64,000 nt of DNA from Nocardia sp. NBC_00565. Its GTDB lineage: Bacteria; Actinomycetota; Actinomycetes; Mycobacteriales; Mycobacteriaceae. How positions within the stretch are numbered: the first letter of the stretch is position 1; the number at the start of each line of letters is the position of its first letter. The position numbers and the translations under genes are program-made. This document shows, one piece after another, positions 16,623 to 26,007 of this stretch. The notes under the pieces were generated by a model. It was not told where the DNA came from and did no database searches. It was given only the letters and a program-made list of their open reading frames with translations. The stretch covers positions 3,844,001-3,908,000 of the forward strand of contig NZ_CP107785.1 in NCBI RefSeq assembly GCF_036345915.1. The letters run 5' to 3'.

Positions 16623-17708
16623 GTGGACCTACCGGTGATGCCACCCGTGCGGCCGATGCTGGCGAAAACGGCGCCGTCGGTGCCACGCGAGCCGGGGTTG
16701 AGTTACGAACCGAAATGGGACGGTTTTCGCTGTGTCGTGTTCCGCGACGGCGATGAGGTGGAACTCGGTTCGCGCAACGACCGTCCGCTCACCCGCTATT
16801 TCCCGGAGGTCGCCGAACTACTGAAGGCGGCGCTGCCGAATAAATGCGTGGTGGATGGCGAAATCGTGGTGGTCACCGATGAGGGACTCGATTTCGATAC
16901 CCTGCAGAACCGACTGCATCCGGCGGCCTCGCGCGTCAACAAGCTGGCCAAGGAAACCCCCGCGAGTTTCGTCGCGTTCGATCTGCTGGCCCTCAGCGAT
17001 AAGGACCTCACCGGCGAACCGTTCGCCGAACGCCGGCGGTTGCTCGAAACCATTCTCGATACCGAACTCGCCCGCGTACATCTCACGCCGATCACCCAGG
17101 ATCCCGATGTCGCCGAGGACTGGTTCACCCGCTTCGAGGGCGCGGGTTTCGACGGTGTGATGGTCAAGGCCGACGATCTGTCCTATCTGCAGGACAAGCG
17201 GGTGATGCTCAAGGTCAAGCACGAGCGCACCGCGGACTGTGTGGTGGCCGGTTTCCGCTGGCACAAGGACGGCGAGGGCGTCGGCTCGCTCCTGCTCGGA
17301 CTGTTCGACGACGAGGGCAATATGCATCATGTCGGGGTGGCGAGCAGTTTCACGGCGGCCAAACGCAAGTCGCTGGTGGACGAGCTGAAACCGTTGCGGG
17401 AGAACGCATTGGCGAACCACCCGTGGCGGGAATGGGCGGATGCGGCCGCGCAGGCGAAGGCCGACGGCAAGATGCCCGGCGGGGTGAGCCGCTGGACCGG
17501 CGGCAAGGATCTGTCCTGGGAGGCCCTGCGCCCGGAGTTGGTCGCCGAGGTCCGTTACGAACACGTGCAATCCGGCCGATTGCGCCACGGCGGCAGGCTG
17601 GTTCGCTTCCGCGCCGACCGCACACCGGAGTCGTGCACCTACGCGCAGCTCGACGAGGTCGCACCGGCCGAGTTGAGCGCCATCTTCAGTGAAGCCGGGG
17701 GCAAGTAA
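16623..17708 (+). CDS. ligC: ATP-dependent DNA ligase, LigC type
   Basis: The 361-residue product has the nucleotidyltransferase motif I KWDG (the AMP-linked Lys), motif III and IV regions (DLLAL, FDGVMVK) and an OB-fold with motif V LKVKHERTADCVVAG. The size and order match mycobacterial LigC, a second ATP-dependent ligase beside LigD. The GTG at 16623 follows GAGGAGG by five bases. Its TAA overlaps the ATG of the PrimPol gene, so ligase and polymerase are co-translated, as expected for a LigC/PolD-type repair pair. Confidence 0.9.
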   Translation: MDLPVMPPVRPMLAKTAPSVPREPGLSYEPKWDGFRCVVFRDGDEVELGSRNDRPLTRYFPEVAELLKAALPNKCVVDGEIVVVTDEGLDFDTLQNRLHPAASRVNKLAKETPASFVAFDLLALSDKDLTGEPFAERRRLLETILDTELARVHLTPITQDPDVAEDWFTRFEGAGFDGVMVKADDLSYLQDKRVMLKVKHERTADCVVAGFRWHKDGEGVGSLLLGLFDDEGNMHHVGVASSFTAAKRKSLVDELKPLRENALANHPWREWADAAAQAKADGKMPGGVSRWTGGKDLSWEALRPELVAEVRYEHVQSGRLRHGGRLVRFRADRTPESCTYAQLDEVAPAELSAIFSEAGGK

Positions 17709-18718
17709 TGGGTGCGTCGATCGATATCGAGGTCGACGGCAGAACCGTCGCCATCAGCAATCCCGATAAGGTCTATTTCACCAAGCGCGGTGAGACGAAA
17801 CTCGATCTCGTGCGGTACTACCAGGCCGTCGCCGTACCGTTCCTGAAGGTGGTGGGCGATCGGCCACTGCTGTTGGAGCGGTATCCCGATGGGGCGTCGG
17901 GGAAGTCGTGGTTCCAGAAGCGGGTGCCGAAATCCGCGCCGGACTGGCTGCACACCGTCGAGGTCTCCACACCCAACGGCACCACCAGCGACGCACTGGT
18001 CGCGCACGATCTCGCACACATTCTGTGGGCGGTGAATCAGGGCTGCCTCGGCTTTCACGTCTGGCCCAATCACATCGACGATCTCAGCATCGCCGATGAG
18101 CTGCGCATCGACCTCGACCCATCCCCCGGCATCACTTTCGACGATCTGAAGCACGCCGCTGTGCTCACCCGGGAGCTGTTCACCGAACTCGGCATCGACT
18201 CCTGGATCAAGACCTCAGGTTCGCGCGGTCTGCACATTTACGTTGCGCTGGAACCGGAGTGGGACGGCTACCAGGTCCGCGCGGCCGCGGTCGCGCTGGC
18301 CCGTGAGCTGGAACGGCGACATCCGGACCAGATCACCGCGCAGTGGTGGAAAGAGGAGCGCGGCAGCCGCGTCTTCATCGACTTCAACCAGAACGCGCCG
18401 CACAAAACGGTTTTCGGTGCGTGGTGTGTGCGGCCGAAGGTCGGTGGACAGGTCTCGACACCGATCTCCTGGTCCGATCTGGACACCGTGGTCCCCGAGG
18501 AATTGACCATCGCGACCGTTCCCGCGCGGCTGGCCGAACTCGGTGATCCGTGGGCGGAGCGCCCGGCTCAATCCATCGAGCCACTGCTGAAAATGTCGGA
18601 GCGGGATATGGCGTCCGGGCTCATGGACGCACCGTGGCCACCGCAATATCCGAAGATGCCGAACGAGCCGCCGCGGGTGCAGCCGAGCCGGGCCAAGAAG
18701 GCGGAGTCGGAAGGCTAG
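17708..18718 (+). CDS. LigD-polymerase-like primase-polymerase (PrimPol)
   Basis: This 336-residue protein belongs to the archaeo-eukaryotic primase family found as the POL domain of LigD. RIDLDPSPG holds the paired aspartates for metal binding, SGSRGLHIYV is the next conserved block, and VFIDFNQNAPHKTV follows. The standalone form next to ligC matches the LigC-associated polymerases of mycobacteria. It starts at TAATG after ligC. It likely fills short gaps during end joining or excision repair. Confidence 0.88.
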   Translation: MGASIDIEVDGRTVAISNPDKVYFTKRGETKLDLVRYYQAVAVPFLKVVGDRPLLLERYPDGASGKSWFQKRVPKSAPDWLHTVEVSTPNGTTSDALVAHDLAHILWAVNQGCLGFHVWPNHIDDLSIADELRIDLDPSPGITFDDLKHAAVLTRELFTELGIDSWIKTSGSRGLHIYVALEPEWDGYQVRAAAVALARELERRHPDQITAQWWKEERGSRVFIDFNQNAPHKTVFGAWCVRPKVGGQVSTPISWSDLDTVVPEELTIATVPARLAELGDPWAERPAQSIEPLLKMSERDMASGLMDAPWPPQYPKMPNEPPRVQPSRAKKAESEG

Positions 18719-18729
18719 CTACCGGAGGG

Positions 18730-19479
18730 CTATTCGGTCCACAGCACCCATGCCTTGCCTTCACACGTGAGGGCGCGCCCGTCCGCCGTGCGGGCGCTCT
18801 TCGTCGAACCGTCGCATTTGGTCCCGGCCTCGGCCGTGGTTCCTCCGATGGTGTACGGGCCGTTCCACTGGTACACGCCGCCACTGGCCAGGCACAGCAG
18901 TGTGGATCCGTCCGCCCCGGTGCCGATGCGCCCGGGATCGGTACACACCGTGCCCTTCTTCGGCGTCACCGCCGACGCGGTCGTCGTGACCGGGGGCGGC
19001 GCGACGGTGGGCGCCACCGTCGGCTGCGGCGCCACGGTCTGGGCGATGGTCGAGGGCAGCGAGACACTCGATACGGTCGGGTTCCGGGTCGCCCCGGATA
19101 GCGCGTCGGAGAAGTTGCTGCCCGACAGTACGACGAACCCGGCGATCCCGACCACCTCGATCACCCCGAGCAGCAGCGCACAGGTCGCCATCGTCTTACC
19201 GCGCGGATGACTGAAGGCGATGAACCCGAACACGATCCCGACCGGGAACAGACCGAGCAGCGCGGCCACGAGCGCGACGACGGCATACGGGTTGACGATG
19301 GGCGGGATCTCCACCCGTAGTCGACCCGCGCGACGGCTCCGGTTCGGCGGCTCGGCCTCCGGCCACCGGTCGGTTTGGTCCGGCTCCGGCCAACGGCCGA
19401 CCGACCCCACCTCCTGCTCGTACTCTTCGGCCGGTGCCTCCGGCCAGCGCTCGCGCTCACGGTTGTCCGTCCGTGCCAT
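18730..19479 (-). CDS. DUF4190-type membrane protein with secreted C-terminal domain
   Basis: The product has 249 residues. Residues 1-55 are charged and cytosolic (RERERWPEAPAEEYEQE); residues about 60-125 hold two membrane segments resembling DUF4190 (NPYAVVALVAALLGLFPVGI, with AFSHPRG between them). Residues 130-185 are a Thr/Pro/Val-rich linker, and the C-terminal 65 residues contain four cysteines and look like a small extracellular domain. No enzyme motif is visible. It is convergent with the PrimPol gene, with an 11-base gap. Confidence 0.7.
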   Translation of the reverse strand: MARTDNRERERWPEAPAEEYEQEVGSVGRWPEPDQTDRWPEAEPPNRSRRAGRLRVEIPPIVNPYAVVALVAALLGLFPVGIVFGFIAFSHPRGKTMATCALLLGVIEVVGIAGFVVLSGSNFSDALSGATRNPTVSSVSLPSTIAQTVAPQPTVAPTVAPPPVTTTASAVTPKKGTVCTDPGRIGTGADGSTLLCLASGGVYQWNGPYTIGGTTAEAGTKCDGSTKSARTADGRALTCEGKAWVLWTE

Positions 19480-19795
19480 CCAGGTCCCTCTTCCACACCA
19501 CCAACCGCGCCGGAACCTCGAACTGCCCGGACCGCCCCGATATCGACAAAGGATAGGGGGCAATGGCCGCAACATCATCCCAAACGGCCGATCAATCGTC
19601 ATCAAACCGTAATCGCGAATGCCGCCATGTCAACTCCGACCGTACTCGACCGTGCCGAACCAGGATTCAGCGGCGGGCAACTCGAGCACCGGAGTAACAA
19701 CCCGGCAAACGGCACTCGCGTGTCGCGGTGGCGAGGTCCATGCTGGTGGCGACAACGTGTGACCCATGCGTTGCCCCTTCAGCACAGGAGGATCC
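19480..19795. other. Intergenic stretch, nothing identified
   Basis: About 316 bases lie between two divergently read membrane-protein genes. I see no convincing small gene, RNA or long palindrome. It presumably carries both promoters. Confidence 0.5.
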
Positions 19796-20164
19796 ATGCG
19801 CGGCAAAGCCGATTCGACAGGACAAGGCGCTCGGCCGTGGCATTCCCATGCGGGCGACCTACTCGGTGACGACTACAACATCCCCGGCATCATTCTGTGC
19901 GCACTGGGCATCGTCGCCATGGCGTGCACGCTCACCGCGGCCGGATACGGCTTCACCGGCTGGACGCAGATCGGCGCGATCGCCACGGCCGCGCTCTGGA
20001 TCACCGGCATCGGCGCGCTGCTGGTGGAGCACCGCCGCGAGGAAATCATCGAGTTGAAGTACGGCCGGGGCGGGCACGCGCCGGGACACGTGCGCCCGGT
20101 GCGTTACAGCGCCACCGAGCGCGGCTTGGCCGCGGGCGCACCGCCGACCGAATTGACGGGTTGA
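19796..20164 (+). CDS. Small two-helix membrane protein, possibly UsfY-like
   Basis: This 122-residue protein has two membrane segments (about 35-55 and 65-85). The second ends in GALLVEHRREEIIELKYGR. AGGAGG lies four bases before ATG 19796. The arrangement resembles UsfY of mycobacteria, a small SigF-regulon membrane protein, but the similarity is weak and no clear SigF promoter is visible. Confidence 0.55.
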   Translation: MRGKADSTGQGARPWHSHAGDLLGDDYNIPGIILCALGIVAMACTLTAAGYGFTGWTQIGAIATAALWITGIGALLVEHRREEIIELKYGRGGHAPGHVRPVRYSATERGLAAGAPPTELTG

Positions 20165-20190
20165 CCCACCAGCCGCAGCTGGACACCGGG

Positions 20191-20880
20191 TCAGTGGCCA
20201 CGGTCCACCTTCGGCATGGTTTCGGCGATCAGCGTCATCAGCATGTCGGCCAGCAGCACATGCACCTGGACGCGGGTGAGCGTGCCGCGGGTGATCCATT
20301 CCCGACCGGCGACTTTCACCAGTCCACCGAAGGCGCGGACCAACGCGCGCAACTCCGTGCTGTGGGCCGAGTCCGCGCGACCGACCATCAACAGCAACCG
20401 CTCGGCGGCCGCGTCGTCGGCCTGGTCCAGGATGTGCTGTACCTCGGGATCGTCACCGACGCCCTCGTGGCTGGTCACCTTGACCCAGGTGCTGCCGTGT
20501 TCGGAGATCACGTCCAGCAGCCAGTGCACGCTGGCCTCGACGCGCTCGCGATCGGTCCCGGTCGGCGCGACCATATCGTCGAGGCGCGGCAGCGTGACCA
20601 TCCGGCGCACCACCGCGAGATACAGATCGCGCTTGTTGCCGAAGTAGTGGTTGATCAGACCGCGCGCGACCCCAGCGCGCTGTGCGAGCTCCGCGGTGGA
20701 GACCGCCGCGTACGGCCGCTCGCCGAACATGTCGATCGCGCATTCGAGGATCTGCGCGCGTCGCTCGTCCGGTTCCAGTCTGCGCCTGCGCGGTTGCGCC
20801 TCCTCGGTGACCACCGAGGAGGTGTTGTCGCCGACGATCGCCGGACAGTCGCTCGCGGCGATCTCAGAGTGACCGGGCAA
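20191..20880 (-). CDS. TetR family regulator, co-transcribed with acyl-CoA dehydrogenase
   Basis: This 229-residue protein has a TetR helix-turn-helix around residues 35-85 (RRAQILECAIDMFGER, recognition helix ending NHYFGNKRDLY). The start is TTG at 20880 with AAGGA five bases upstream, giving a 17-base overlap with the dehydrogenase gene. An in-frame GTG at 20814 is an alternative. Being last in the same transcript, it probably represses its own operon; a near-palindrome at 22075-22089 in front of the dehydrogenase is a candidate operator. Confidence 0.85.
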   Translation of the reverse strand: MPGHSEIAASDCPAIVGDNTSSVVTEEAQPRRRRLEPDERRAQILECAIDMFGERPYAAVSTAELAQRAGVARGLINHYFGNKRDLYLAVVRRMVTLPRLDDMVAPTGTDRERVEASVHWLLDVISEHGSTWVKVTSHEGVGDDPEVQHILDQADDAAAERLLLMVGRADSAHSTELRALVRAFGGLVKVAGREWITRGTLTRVQVHVLLADMLMTLIAETMPKVDRGH

Positions 20881-22009
20881 TGAGATCCTTCATCACCTCG
20901 TTGCTACCCGCGAGGATGCGCAGCACGCGGGCGCCGGTGTAGAGCTGGGAAATCGGGTACTCCGTCATGTAGCCGTAGCCGCCGAACAGTTGCAGGCAGC
21001 GATCGACCACAATACCGAGTTGATCGGTGAGCCAGTACTTCGACATTGCAGCAGTGGGAATATCGAGTTCGCCGCGCAGATGCTTGACAATGCAGTCGTC
21101 AAGGAAGATTCGGCTCACCTTGGCGATGGTCGCGCATTCGGCCATCTCGAATTTGGTGTTCTGCATCGCGAACAGCGGCTTGCCGAACGCCTCGCGGCCC
21201 TTGGTGTAGTCGACGGTCAGCCGCACCGCCTTTTCCATCATGGCGACCGCGATGAGGCCGGTGACCAGGCGCTCCTGGGCCAGCAGCTGCATCATCTGAT
21301 AGAAGCCCTGGCCCTCGGCCTCGCCCAGCAGATTCGACGCGGGCACCCGCAGGCCGTCGAAGAACAGCTCTGCGGTGTCCTGGGCCTTGCCGCCGATCTT
21401 GTTCAGGATTCGGCCACGTGTGAAGCCGGGGGTATCGTCGCCGACCTCGGCGAAGATCAGTGAGACGCCTGCGGCGCCCTTGGTCGGATCGGTCTTGGCG
21501 GCGATGATGATGCCGTCGCAGAGCCAGCCGTTGGTGATGAAGATCTTCGAGCCGGTGATGACGTATTCGTCGCCCTCGCGGACCGCGCGGGTCTTGATGT
21601 TCTGCAGATCCGAGCCGGTGCCCGGTTCGGTCATGCCAATGGACAGCACCATTTCACCGGTCGCGGCCTTGGGCAGTACCCGCTGCTTGAGGTCCTCGGT
21701 GCCGAAGTGGTGGATGTAGGGCGCGATGATCGCGCTGTGCACCGGCATGCCGAGTGCGCCGTCACCCGCGAACGCCTGTTCCTCGATGATGGCGGCCTCA
21801 TGCGCGAAGGTGCCGCCACCGCCGCCGTATTCGGTCGGGATCGCGGCGCACAGCAGGCCGAGTTCACCGGCCCGGTTGTACAGCACACGGTCGGGATGCC
21901 CCTGGGCGACGAACTTCTCCTCGTGTGGGACGACTTCCTTCTCGAAGTAGGTTCGCGCCAGTTCCCGTACCGCCTCGACCTCGTCGTCACTCCATGCGGC
22001 GCGTGCCAT
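20864..22009 (-). CDS. Acyl-CoA dehydrogenase (FadE-type)
   Basis: This 381-residue flavoenzyme has the usual N-terminal helical, beta and C-terminal helical domains. MTEPGTGSDLQNIKTRA binds FAD and acyl-CoA, QLFGGYGYMTEYPI and RILAGSNEVMKDLIARSL are the C-terminal signatures. The last motif has Gly where medium-chain enzymes have the catalytic Glu, so the base is probably in another helix, as in long-chain and isovaleryl types. It oxidises an acyl-CoA to the enoyl-CoA. The start is ATG with AAAGGA upstream. It overlaps a TetR gene. Confidence 0.9.
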   Translation of the reverse strand: MARAAWSDDEVEAVRELARTYFEKEVVPHEEKFVAQGHPDRVLYNRAGELGLLCAAIPTEYGGGGGTFAHEAAIIEEQAFAGDGALGMPVHSAIIAPYIHHFGTEDLKQRVLPKAATGEMVLSIGMTEPGTGSDLQNIKTRAVREGDEYVITGSKIFITNGWLCDGIIIAAKTDPTKGAAGVSLIFAEVGDDTPGFTRGRILNKIGGKAQDTAELFFDGLRVPASNLLGEAEGQGFYQMMQLLAQERLVTGLIAVAMMEKAVRLTVDYTKGREAFGKPLFAMQNTKFEMAECATIAKVSRIFLDDCIVKHLRGELDIPTAAMSKYWLTDQLGIVVDRCLQLFGGYGYMTEYPISQLYTGARVLRILAGSNEVMKDLIARSL

Positions 22010-22074
22010 CGCAGAATCCTTTGCCTATCGCGCGAGCCTCCGCACCCGCGTCTCGTCATCAGACTGGCGCACTA

Positions 22075-22089
22075 TTGGCATGATGTCAA
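22075..22089. promoter_or_regulatory. Candidate operator upstream of acyl-CoA dehydrogenase
   Basis: TTGGCATGATGTCAA is a 15-base near-palindrome (one mismatch between seven-base arms), 66 bases upstream of the dehydrogenase start. It is a plausible site for the TetR protein encoded in the same operon. Confidence 0.35.
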
Positions 22090-22149
22090 CAAAGCGGCAC
22101 ACAGCAGGTCGAGACGGGTTCATGAGGCTGAAATGCGGTCGAATGGCAG

Positions 22150-22220
22150 ATGACCCCGCACACCGAGCCGCACTGGAACGTCCAGGGCTGCTATATCACC
22201 GAGACCTGCCGCTGCGGGCC
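22150..22220 (+). pseudogene. Possible DUF1326 N-terminal remnant
   Basis: An ATG at 22150 opens a frame whose first codons read HWNVQGCYITETCRCGP. This resembles the start of DUF1326 proteins, which begin with a Trp-x-Val/Ile-x-Gly segment and a Cys-rich motif. The similarity stops after about 23 residues, and the frame then runs into the convergent neighbour. It is weakly supported. Confidence 0.3.
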
Positions 22221-22233
22221 TTCGCGGGCCGCT

Positions 22234-23322
22234 TCAAACAGTAGAAGATTCCAGGGCGAAGATGCCGGGCCGGGTGACGAGCGGGAGATCTAGCATCGTC
22301 CGGATGCCCGGTTCGGCCGCCACCACTGCGGGGATCGCATTCACGATTCGCCCGGCGGCCGCCACGATGGCCGCGTGGTTGTGGTCGCCCTTCCGGCTGG
22401 TGGGACAGATATCCACGAGGTACGAAGGCTCACCGACGATTTCGACACGATAGGACCCGCCCGGCTGCGCGGGCTGTGGCCAGTCCGGGCACAGGTCCTC
22501 GCGCAAGCGCGTGATGTGCTCGACCACGATCACCGGCCGATCCCCGACCATGCCGCGCACCTCGAAACGCAGCGCCGCGAGACCACCCTGCGGAATCCGG
22601 CCCGCCGCGATATCGAACGCCTCAGGGGCAACAACGCGCTCGTAGCCCTCTGTCACCGCATCGAGCTCGATGCCGAGGCCCGCCGCCAGTTGCCGGATCG
22701 CGGCACCCCAGGCGATGCTCAGGATGCCGGGCTGCAACAGCATCGGCAGCTCGTCGAGTGGTTTGCCGAACCCCATCACGTCGAACATGACGATCGCGCC
22801 ATCGTAGGTGGCGTAGTCGGCGATCTCGGTGCAGCGGATCTGCTCGACACGCTGGCAGGTACCCGCCAGCGCGAACGGCAGTAGATCGTTGGCGAAGCCC
22901 GGATCCACACCCGTGACGAACAGACTCGAATTCCCCTCCTTGGCCGCCTGTTCCACCTGATCGATGTACTTACCGGGCAACACCTTCCACGGATACTGCA
23001 ACATTCCGGGAGCCGATCCGACGACGTCGACGCCCGCGGCCAAGATCCGGCGGCAGTCTTCGATCGCCTCCTGGATGCGAGTGTCGCCCATCGCGCAGTA
23101 GACGACACATTCCGGTTCGGTCGCCAACAAGGCATCGATGGTGTCGACCGCTGCGATACCGGTCGGCGCGTCCAGCCCGGCGAGATCACCGGCGTCCCGG
23201 CCCACCTTGCCCGGCGTCGAGACGCACACGCCGGTCAGCTCGTAGCGGGGGCTTTCGATCAGACCGGCGAGTGCGAGCCGGCCGACGTTCCCGGTGCCGA
23301 TGTGGGCTACGCGAATGGGCAT
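22234..23322 (-). CDS. Dihydrodipicolinate-reductase-like NAD(P)-binding oxidoreductase
   Basis: The product has 362 residues. The N-terminal Rossmann motif IRVAHIGTGNVGR binds NAD(P), and the middle and C-terminal parts match the DapB-like/amine dehydrogenase group that NCBI often labels 'dihydrodipicolinate reductase' in mycobacteria. It lacks typical DapB length and context, so lysine synthesis is unlikely. The ATG at 23322 has GGAG eight bases upstream. It is divergent from an SDR gene, with a palindromic operator between them. Confidence 0.75.
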   Translation of the reverse strand: MPIRVAHIGTGNVGRLALAGLIESPRYELTGVCVSTPGKVGRDAGDLAGLDAPTGIAAVDTIDALLATEPECVVYCAMGDTRIQEAIEDCRRILAAGVDVVGSAPGMLQYPWKVLPGKYIDQVEQAAKEGNSSLFVTGVDPGFANDLLPFALAGTCQRVEQIRCTEIADYATYDGAIVMFDVMGFGKPLDELPMLLQPGILSIAWGAAIRQLAAGLGIELDAVTEGYERVVAPEAFDIAAGRIPQGGLAALRFEVRGMVGDRPVIVVEHITRLREDLCPDWPQPAQPGGSYRVEIVGEPSYLVDICPTSRKGDHNHAAIVAAAGRIVNAIPAVVAAEPGIRTMLDLPLVTRPGIFALESSTV

Positions 23323-23388
23323 GAAAGTTCTCCTCAAAGGCAGTCCTGAAGCGACCGGACCACAATTTGGTCCATAGTCCATTCATAT

Positions 23389-23408
23389 ATCCAGACACTA
23401 GTCTGGAT
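23389..23408. promoter_or_regulatory. TetR-type operator in divergent promoter region
   Basis: ATCCAGAC-ACTA-GTCTGGAT has eight-base inverted arms around a four-base spacer. The half-site CCAGAC/GTCTGG recurs in the palindromes near CYP51 and its TetR genes. It lies between the divergent DapB-like and SDR genes and could control both. Confidence 0.6.
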
Positions 23409-23439
23409 AAGGTTCCGATCACATGCTAGCGTGGCGACC

Positions 23440-24180
23440 ATGGGACGTGTAGACGGCAAAGTGGCACTCATCAGTGGCGGCGCCCGTGGAATGGGCGCCG
23501 CACACGCTCAACTGCTGGTGGCCGAGGGAGCACAGGTCGTCATCGGCGACGTGCTCGCCGACGAAGGCAAGGCGATTACCGAAACACTCGGTGACGCAGC
23601 GCGTTTCGTCCACCTCGACGTCAGCGATCCAGCGGACTGGGACGCCGCGGTCACGCTGGCGAAGCACGAGTTCGGCACGCTGAACGTCTTGGTCAACAAT
23701 GCCGGGATCGCCAATGGCGCACCGCTGCAGAAGTTCGATCTCGACAAGTGGCGCCGCATCATCGACGTCAACCTGACGGGCACCTTCCTCGGTATGCGCG
23801 CTGTCGTCGAGCCGATGATCGCCGCGGGCGGCGGTTCGATCATCAACGTCTCCTCCATCGAGGGCTTGCGTGGTGCACCGTGGGCACACGGCTACGTCGC
23901 CTCGAAGTGGGGTGTGCGCGGCCTGGCGAAGTCGGCGGCGCTGGAACTCGCCCAGCACAACATTCGCGTCAATTCCTTGCACCCCGGCCTGATTCGCACA
24001 CCGATGACCGCAGGCATCCCCGACGACATGGTCACAATCCCACTCGGGCGTCCCGGTACTTCTGAAGAAGTCGCGACCTTCGTCGTCTTCCTGGCCAGCG
24101 ACGAATCCTCCTACGCCACCGGATCGGAGTTCATCGTGGACGGTGGCCTGGTCACCGGGGTGCCACACAAGACTTCCTGA
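23440..24180 (+). CDS. Short-chain dehydrogenase (3-alpha/20-beta-hydroxysteroid dehydrogenase type)
   Basis: This 246-residue classical SDR has GGARGMGAA for cofactor binding, NNAG, the catalytic Ser in INVSSIEG, and YVASK with Tyr and Lys. The sequence ending GLIRTPMT is typical of actinobacterial steroid or polyol dehydrogenases. The ATG at 23440 precedes the conserved GKVALISGG; a GTG at 23431 is possible. A palindromic operator lies 30-50 bases upstream. Confidence 0.88.
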   Translation: MGRVDGKVALISGGARGMGAAHAQLLVAEGAQVVIGDVLADEGKAITETLGDAARFVHLDVSDPADWDAAVTLAKHEFGTLNVLVNNAGIANGAPLQKFDLDKWRRIIDVNLTGTFLGMRAVVEPMIAAGGGSIINVSSIEGLRGAPWAHGYVASKWGVRGLAKSAALELAQHNIRVNSLHPGLIRTPMTAGIPDDMVTIPLGRPGTSEEVATFVVFLASDESSYATGSEFIVDGGLVTGVPHKTS

Positions 24181-24351
24181 ACCCCCGGGGTCGATTCGGC
24201 CGACCGCTCCCAAACCCCTGCTAGTTCGGCTGCCTCGTTGCTCCGGACATCCGCTCGGCCCCGTACCGCGACAGTGGGGTCGTCCTGATCGCGGTCCGGG
24301 GCCGAGCGCCTTCTTCTCCCACCATCAACAACCCCGCAAAAGGTGGTCCTG

Positions 24352-25437
24352 ATGACCGAGGTCGTCCGCGGTGTCATCGCCCGCGAAGTCGGCGCGCCCG
24401 TCGAGGTGGTGCCGATCTGCATCCCCGATCCCGGACCGCACGAGGTGATCGTCCGTGTGCTGGCATGCGGTGTCTGTCATACCGATCTCACGTATCGAGA
24501 AGGCGGAATCAGCAACGAATTTCCGTTCCTGCTCGGCCATGAGGCGGCCGGCATAGTCGACCGTGTCGGTGACTCGGTCACGTCTGTTCAGGTCGACGAT
24601 TTCGTGATCCTGAACTGGCGGGCGGTCTGCGGACGCTGCCGCGCGTGCCGCCGCGGCCGACCGTGGTACTGCTTCGACACGTTCAACGCTGAGCAACGAA
24701 TGACGCTGGACGACGGCACCGAGCTCACACCGGCACTCGGCATCGGCGCCTTCGCCGACAAGACCCTGGTGCACGAAGGTCAGTGCACCGTAGTCGATTC
24801 CAGCACCGATCCGGCCGTGGCGGGGCTGCTCGGCTGCGGTGTCATGGCGGGCTTGGGCGCCGCGATGTATACCGGCGGCGTGGGGCGTGGCGACAGCGTG
24901 GCGGTGATCGGTTGCGGCGGCGTCGGTGCGGCCGCGATCGCCGGTGCCCGGCTCGCGGGCGCGACGACCATCATCGCGGTGGACCGGGACGAATCGAAGC
25001 TGATCACCGCCGTCGACCTCGGCGCGACCCATACCGTCGACGCGGACGAGCAGGACCCGATCGCCCGAATCCAGGAGTACACAGCGGGTTTCGGCGCCGA
25101 CGTGGTCATCGACGCCGTCGGCCGTCCGGAGACCTGGCAACAAGCGTTCTACGCACGCGATCTGGCAGGGACCGTGGTGCTGGTGGGCGTGCCGACACCC
25201 GAGATGCGCATCGATATGCCACTGCTGGACTTCTTCTCTCGCGGCGGCGCCCTCAAATCGTCCTGGTACGGCGACTGTCTCCCAGAACGCGACTTCCCAG
25301 CCCTCATCTCGCTCTACCGGCAGGGTCGACTACCGCTCAGCGTGTTCGTCACCGAACGCATCGGCCTCGACGATATCGAAGACTCTTTTGCCACCATGAA
25401 ATCCGGGGAAGTCTTGCGGTCGGTCGTCACTATGTGA
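24352..25437 (+). CDS. mscR: S-(hydroxymethyl)mycothiol dehydrogenase
   Basis: This 361-residue zinc alcohol dehydrogenase is very close, as I remember it, to mycobacterial MscR/AdhE2. Shared blocks are [15 protein letters not shown], the structural-zinc cysteines in [27 protein letters not shown], the Rossmann motif [10 protein letters not shown], and [20 protein letters not shown]. It oxidises the formaldehyde-mycothiol adduct with NAD+ and may also act on S-nitrosomycothiol. Formaldehyde is released by sterol 14-demethylation in other contexts, which would fit CYP51 nearby (CYP51 itself yields formate). The ATG at 24352 follows AAAAGGTGG. Confidence 0.9.
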   Translation: MTEVVRGVIAREVGAPVEVVPICIPDPGPHEVIVRVLACGVCHTDLTYREGGISNEFPFLLGHEAAGIVDRVGDSVTSVQVDDFVILNWRAVCGRCRACRRGRPWYCFDTFNAEQRMTLDDGTELTPALGIGAFADKTLVHEGQCTVVDSSTDPAVAGLLGCGVMAGLGAAMYTGGVGRGDSVAVIGCGGVGAAAIAGARLAGATTIIAVDRDESKLITAVDLGATHTVDADEQDPIARIQEYTAGFGADVVIDAVGRPETWQQAFYARDLAGTVVLVGVPTPEMRIDMPLLDFFSRGGALKSSWYGDCLPERDFPALISLYRQGRLPLSVFVTERIGLDDIEDSFATMKSGEVLRSVVTM

Positions 25438-25464
25438 CCGCTGCACTGGTTGTCACGGTTCCTC

Positions 25465-25940
25465 GTTTCCCAGTCCAGCTGTTCGGGGAACTCCGAGTCG
25501 AACACGTGCCGTCCGGGTTGCAGCGACATCCCTTGGTAGACAAGCGATCCACCGCCGACACCGGCTGCACACAGTACGGTCATGCGCTCGCCCGGCACGG
25601 CCTCCAACAGTCCTGGATAGAGGTCGAAGGCCACCGGCTTGCCGAACAGATTCGGCGCCGACTTGTACCAGAGCCCCCGTTTGTCGGGCGTCGCCGCGCT
25701 CGGAAAGGTGTCGGCGTTCGGACCGGTCGGCCAGCGTAACCCTCGTTCGAGCACCAGAACCGGCACCCCGGCCTCGGCCAGCCGCAGCGCGGTGACCCCG
25801 CCGCCGATCACGATCACGCGATGCTCGTCGCGGACCTGGCGGACGCGGCGCACCTGGGCCGCGATCCCGGCTTGGGCTAGCGGCACAACCATTGCCGCCG
25901 CCGCGATCCCGGCGGTGGCTCCGACCAGCAACGACCGCCG
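25465..25940 (-). pseudogene. Truncated cholesterol-oxidase-like GMC oxidoreductase
   Basis: A frame reads a Tat-like start (CRRSLLVGATAGIAAAA), a defective dinucleotide motif (VIVIGGGVTALRLAEAG, missing the residues of GxGxxG), then PDKRGLWYK and AAGVGGGSLVYQGMSLQPGRH. This matches the N-terminal third of cholesterol oxidases. Similarity ends at FPEQLDWETRN, immediately before the mscR stop on the other strand. There is no ATG or GTG at the expected start. The full enzyme would be over 500 residues, so this is a stub. Confidence 0.75.
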
Positions 25941-25985
25941 GCATCCGGAGATGCCGGTGGCGGACGGCCCGAGTCGGGTCGTGAG

Positions 25986-26007
25986 TTACCGCCGCCGGCG
26001 GCGGTAA
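25986..26007. terminator. 22-bp perfect palindrome overlapping the cyp51 stop
   Basis: The sequence from 25986 to 26007 is a perfect inverted repeat with 11-base arms (outer TTACC/GGTAA, GC-rich centre). It contains the stop codon of cyp51 and encodes its terminal arginines. It can form a strong hairpin and may act as a terminator or mRNA 3' end stabiliser; no T-run follows. Confidence 0.45.

Noticed and set aside
24181..24351. Possible small gene between the SDR and mscR
   Set aside because: Frames are short, without ribosome site or recognisable sequence; treated as a promoter region.
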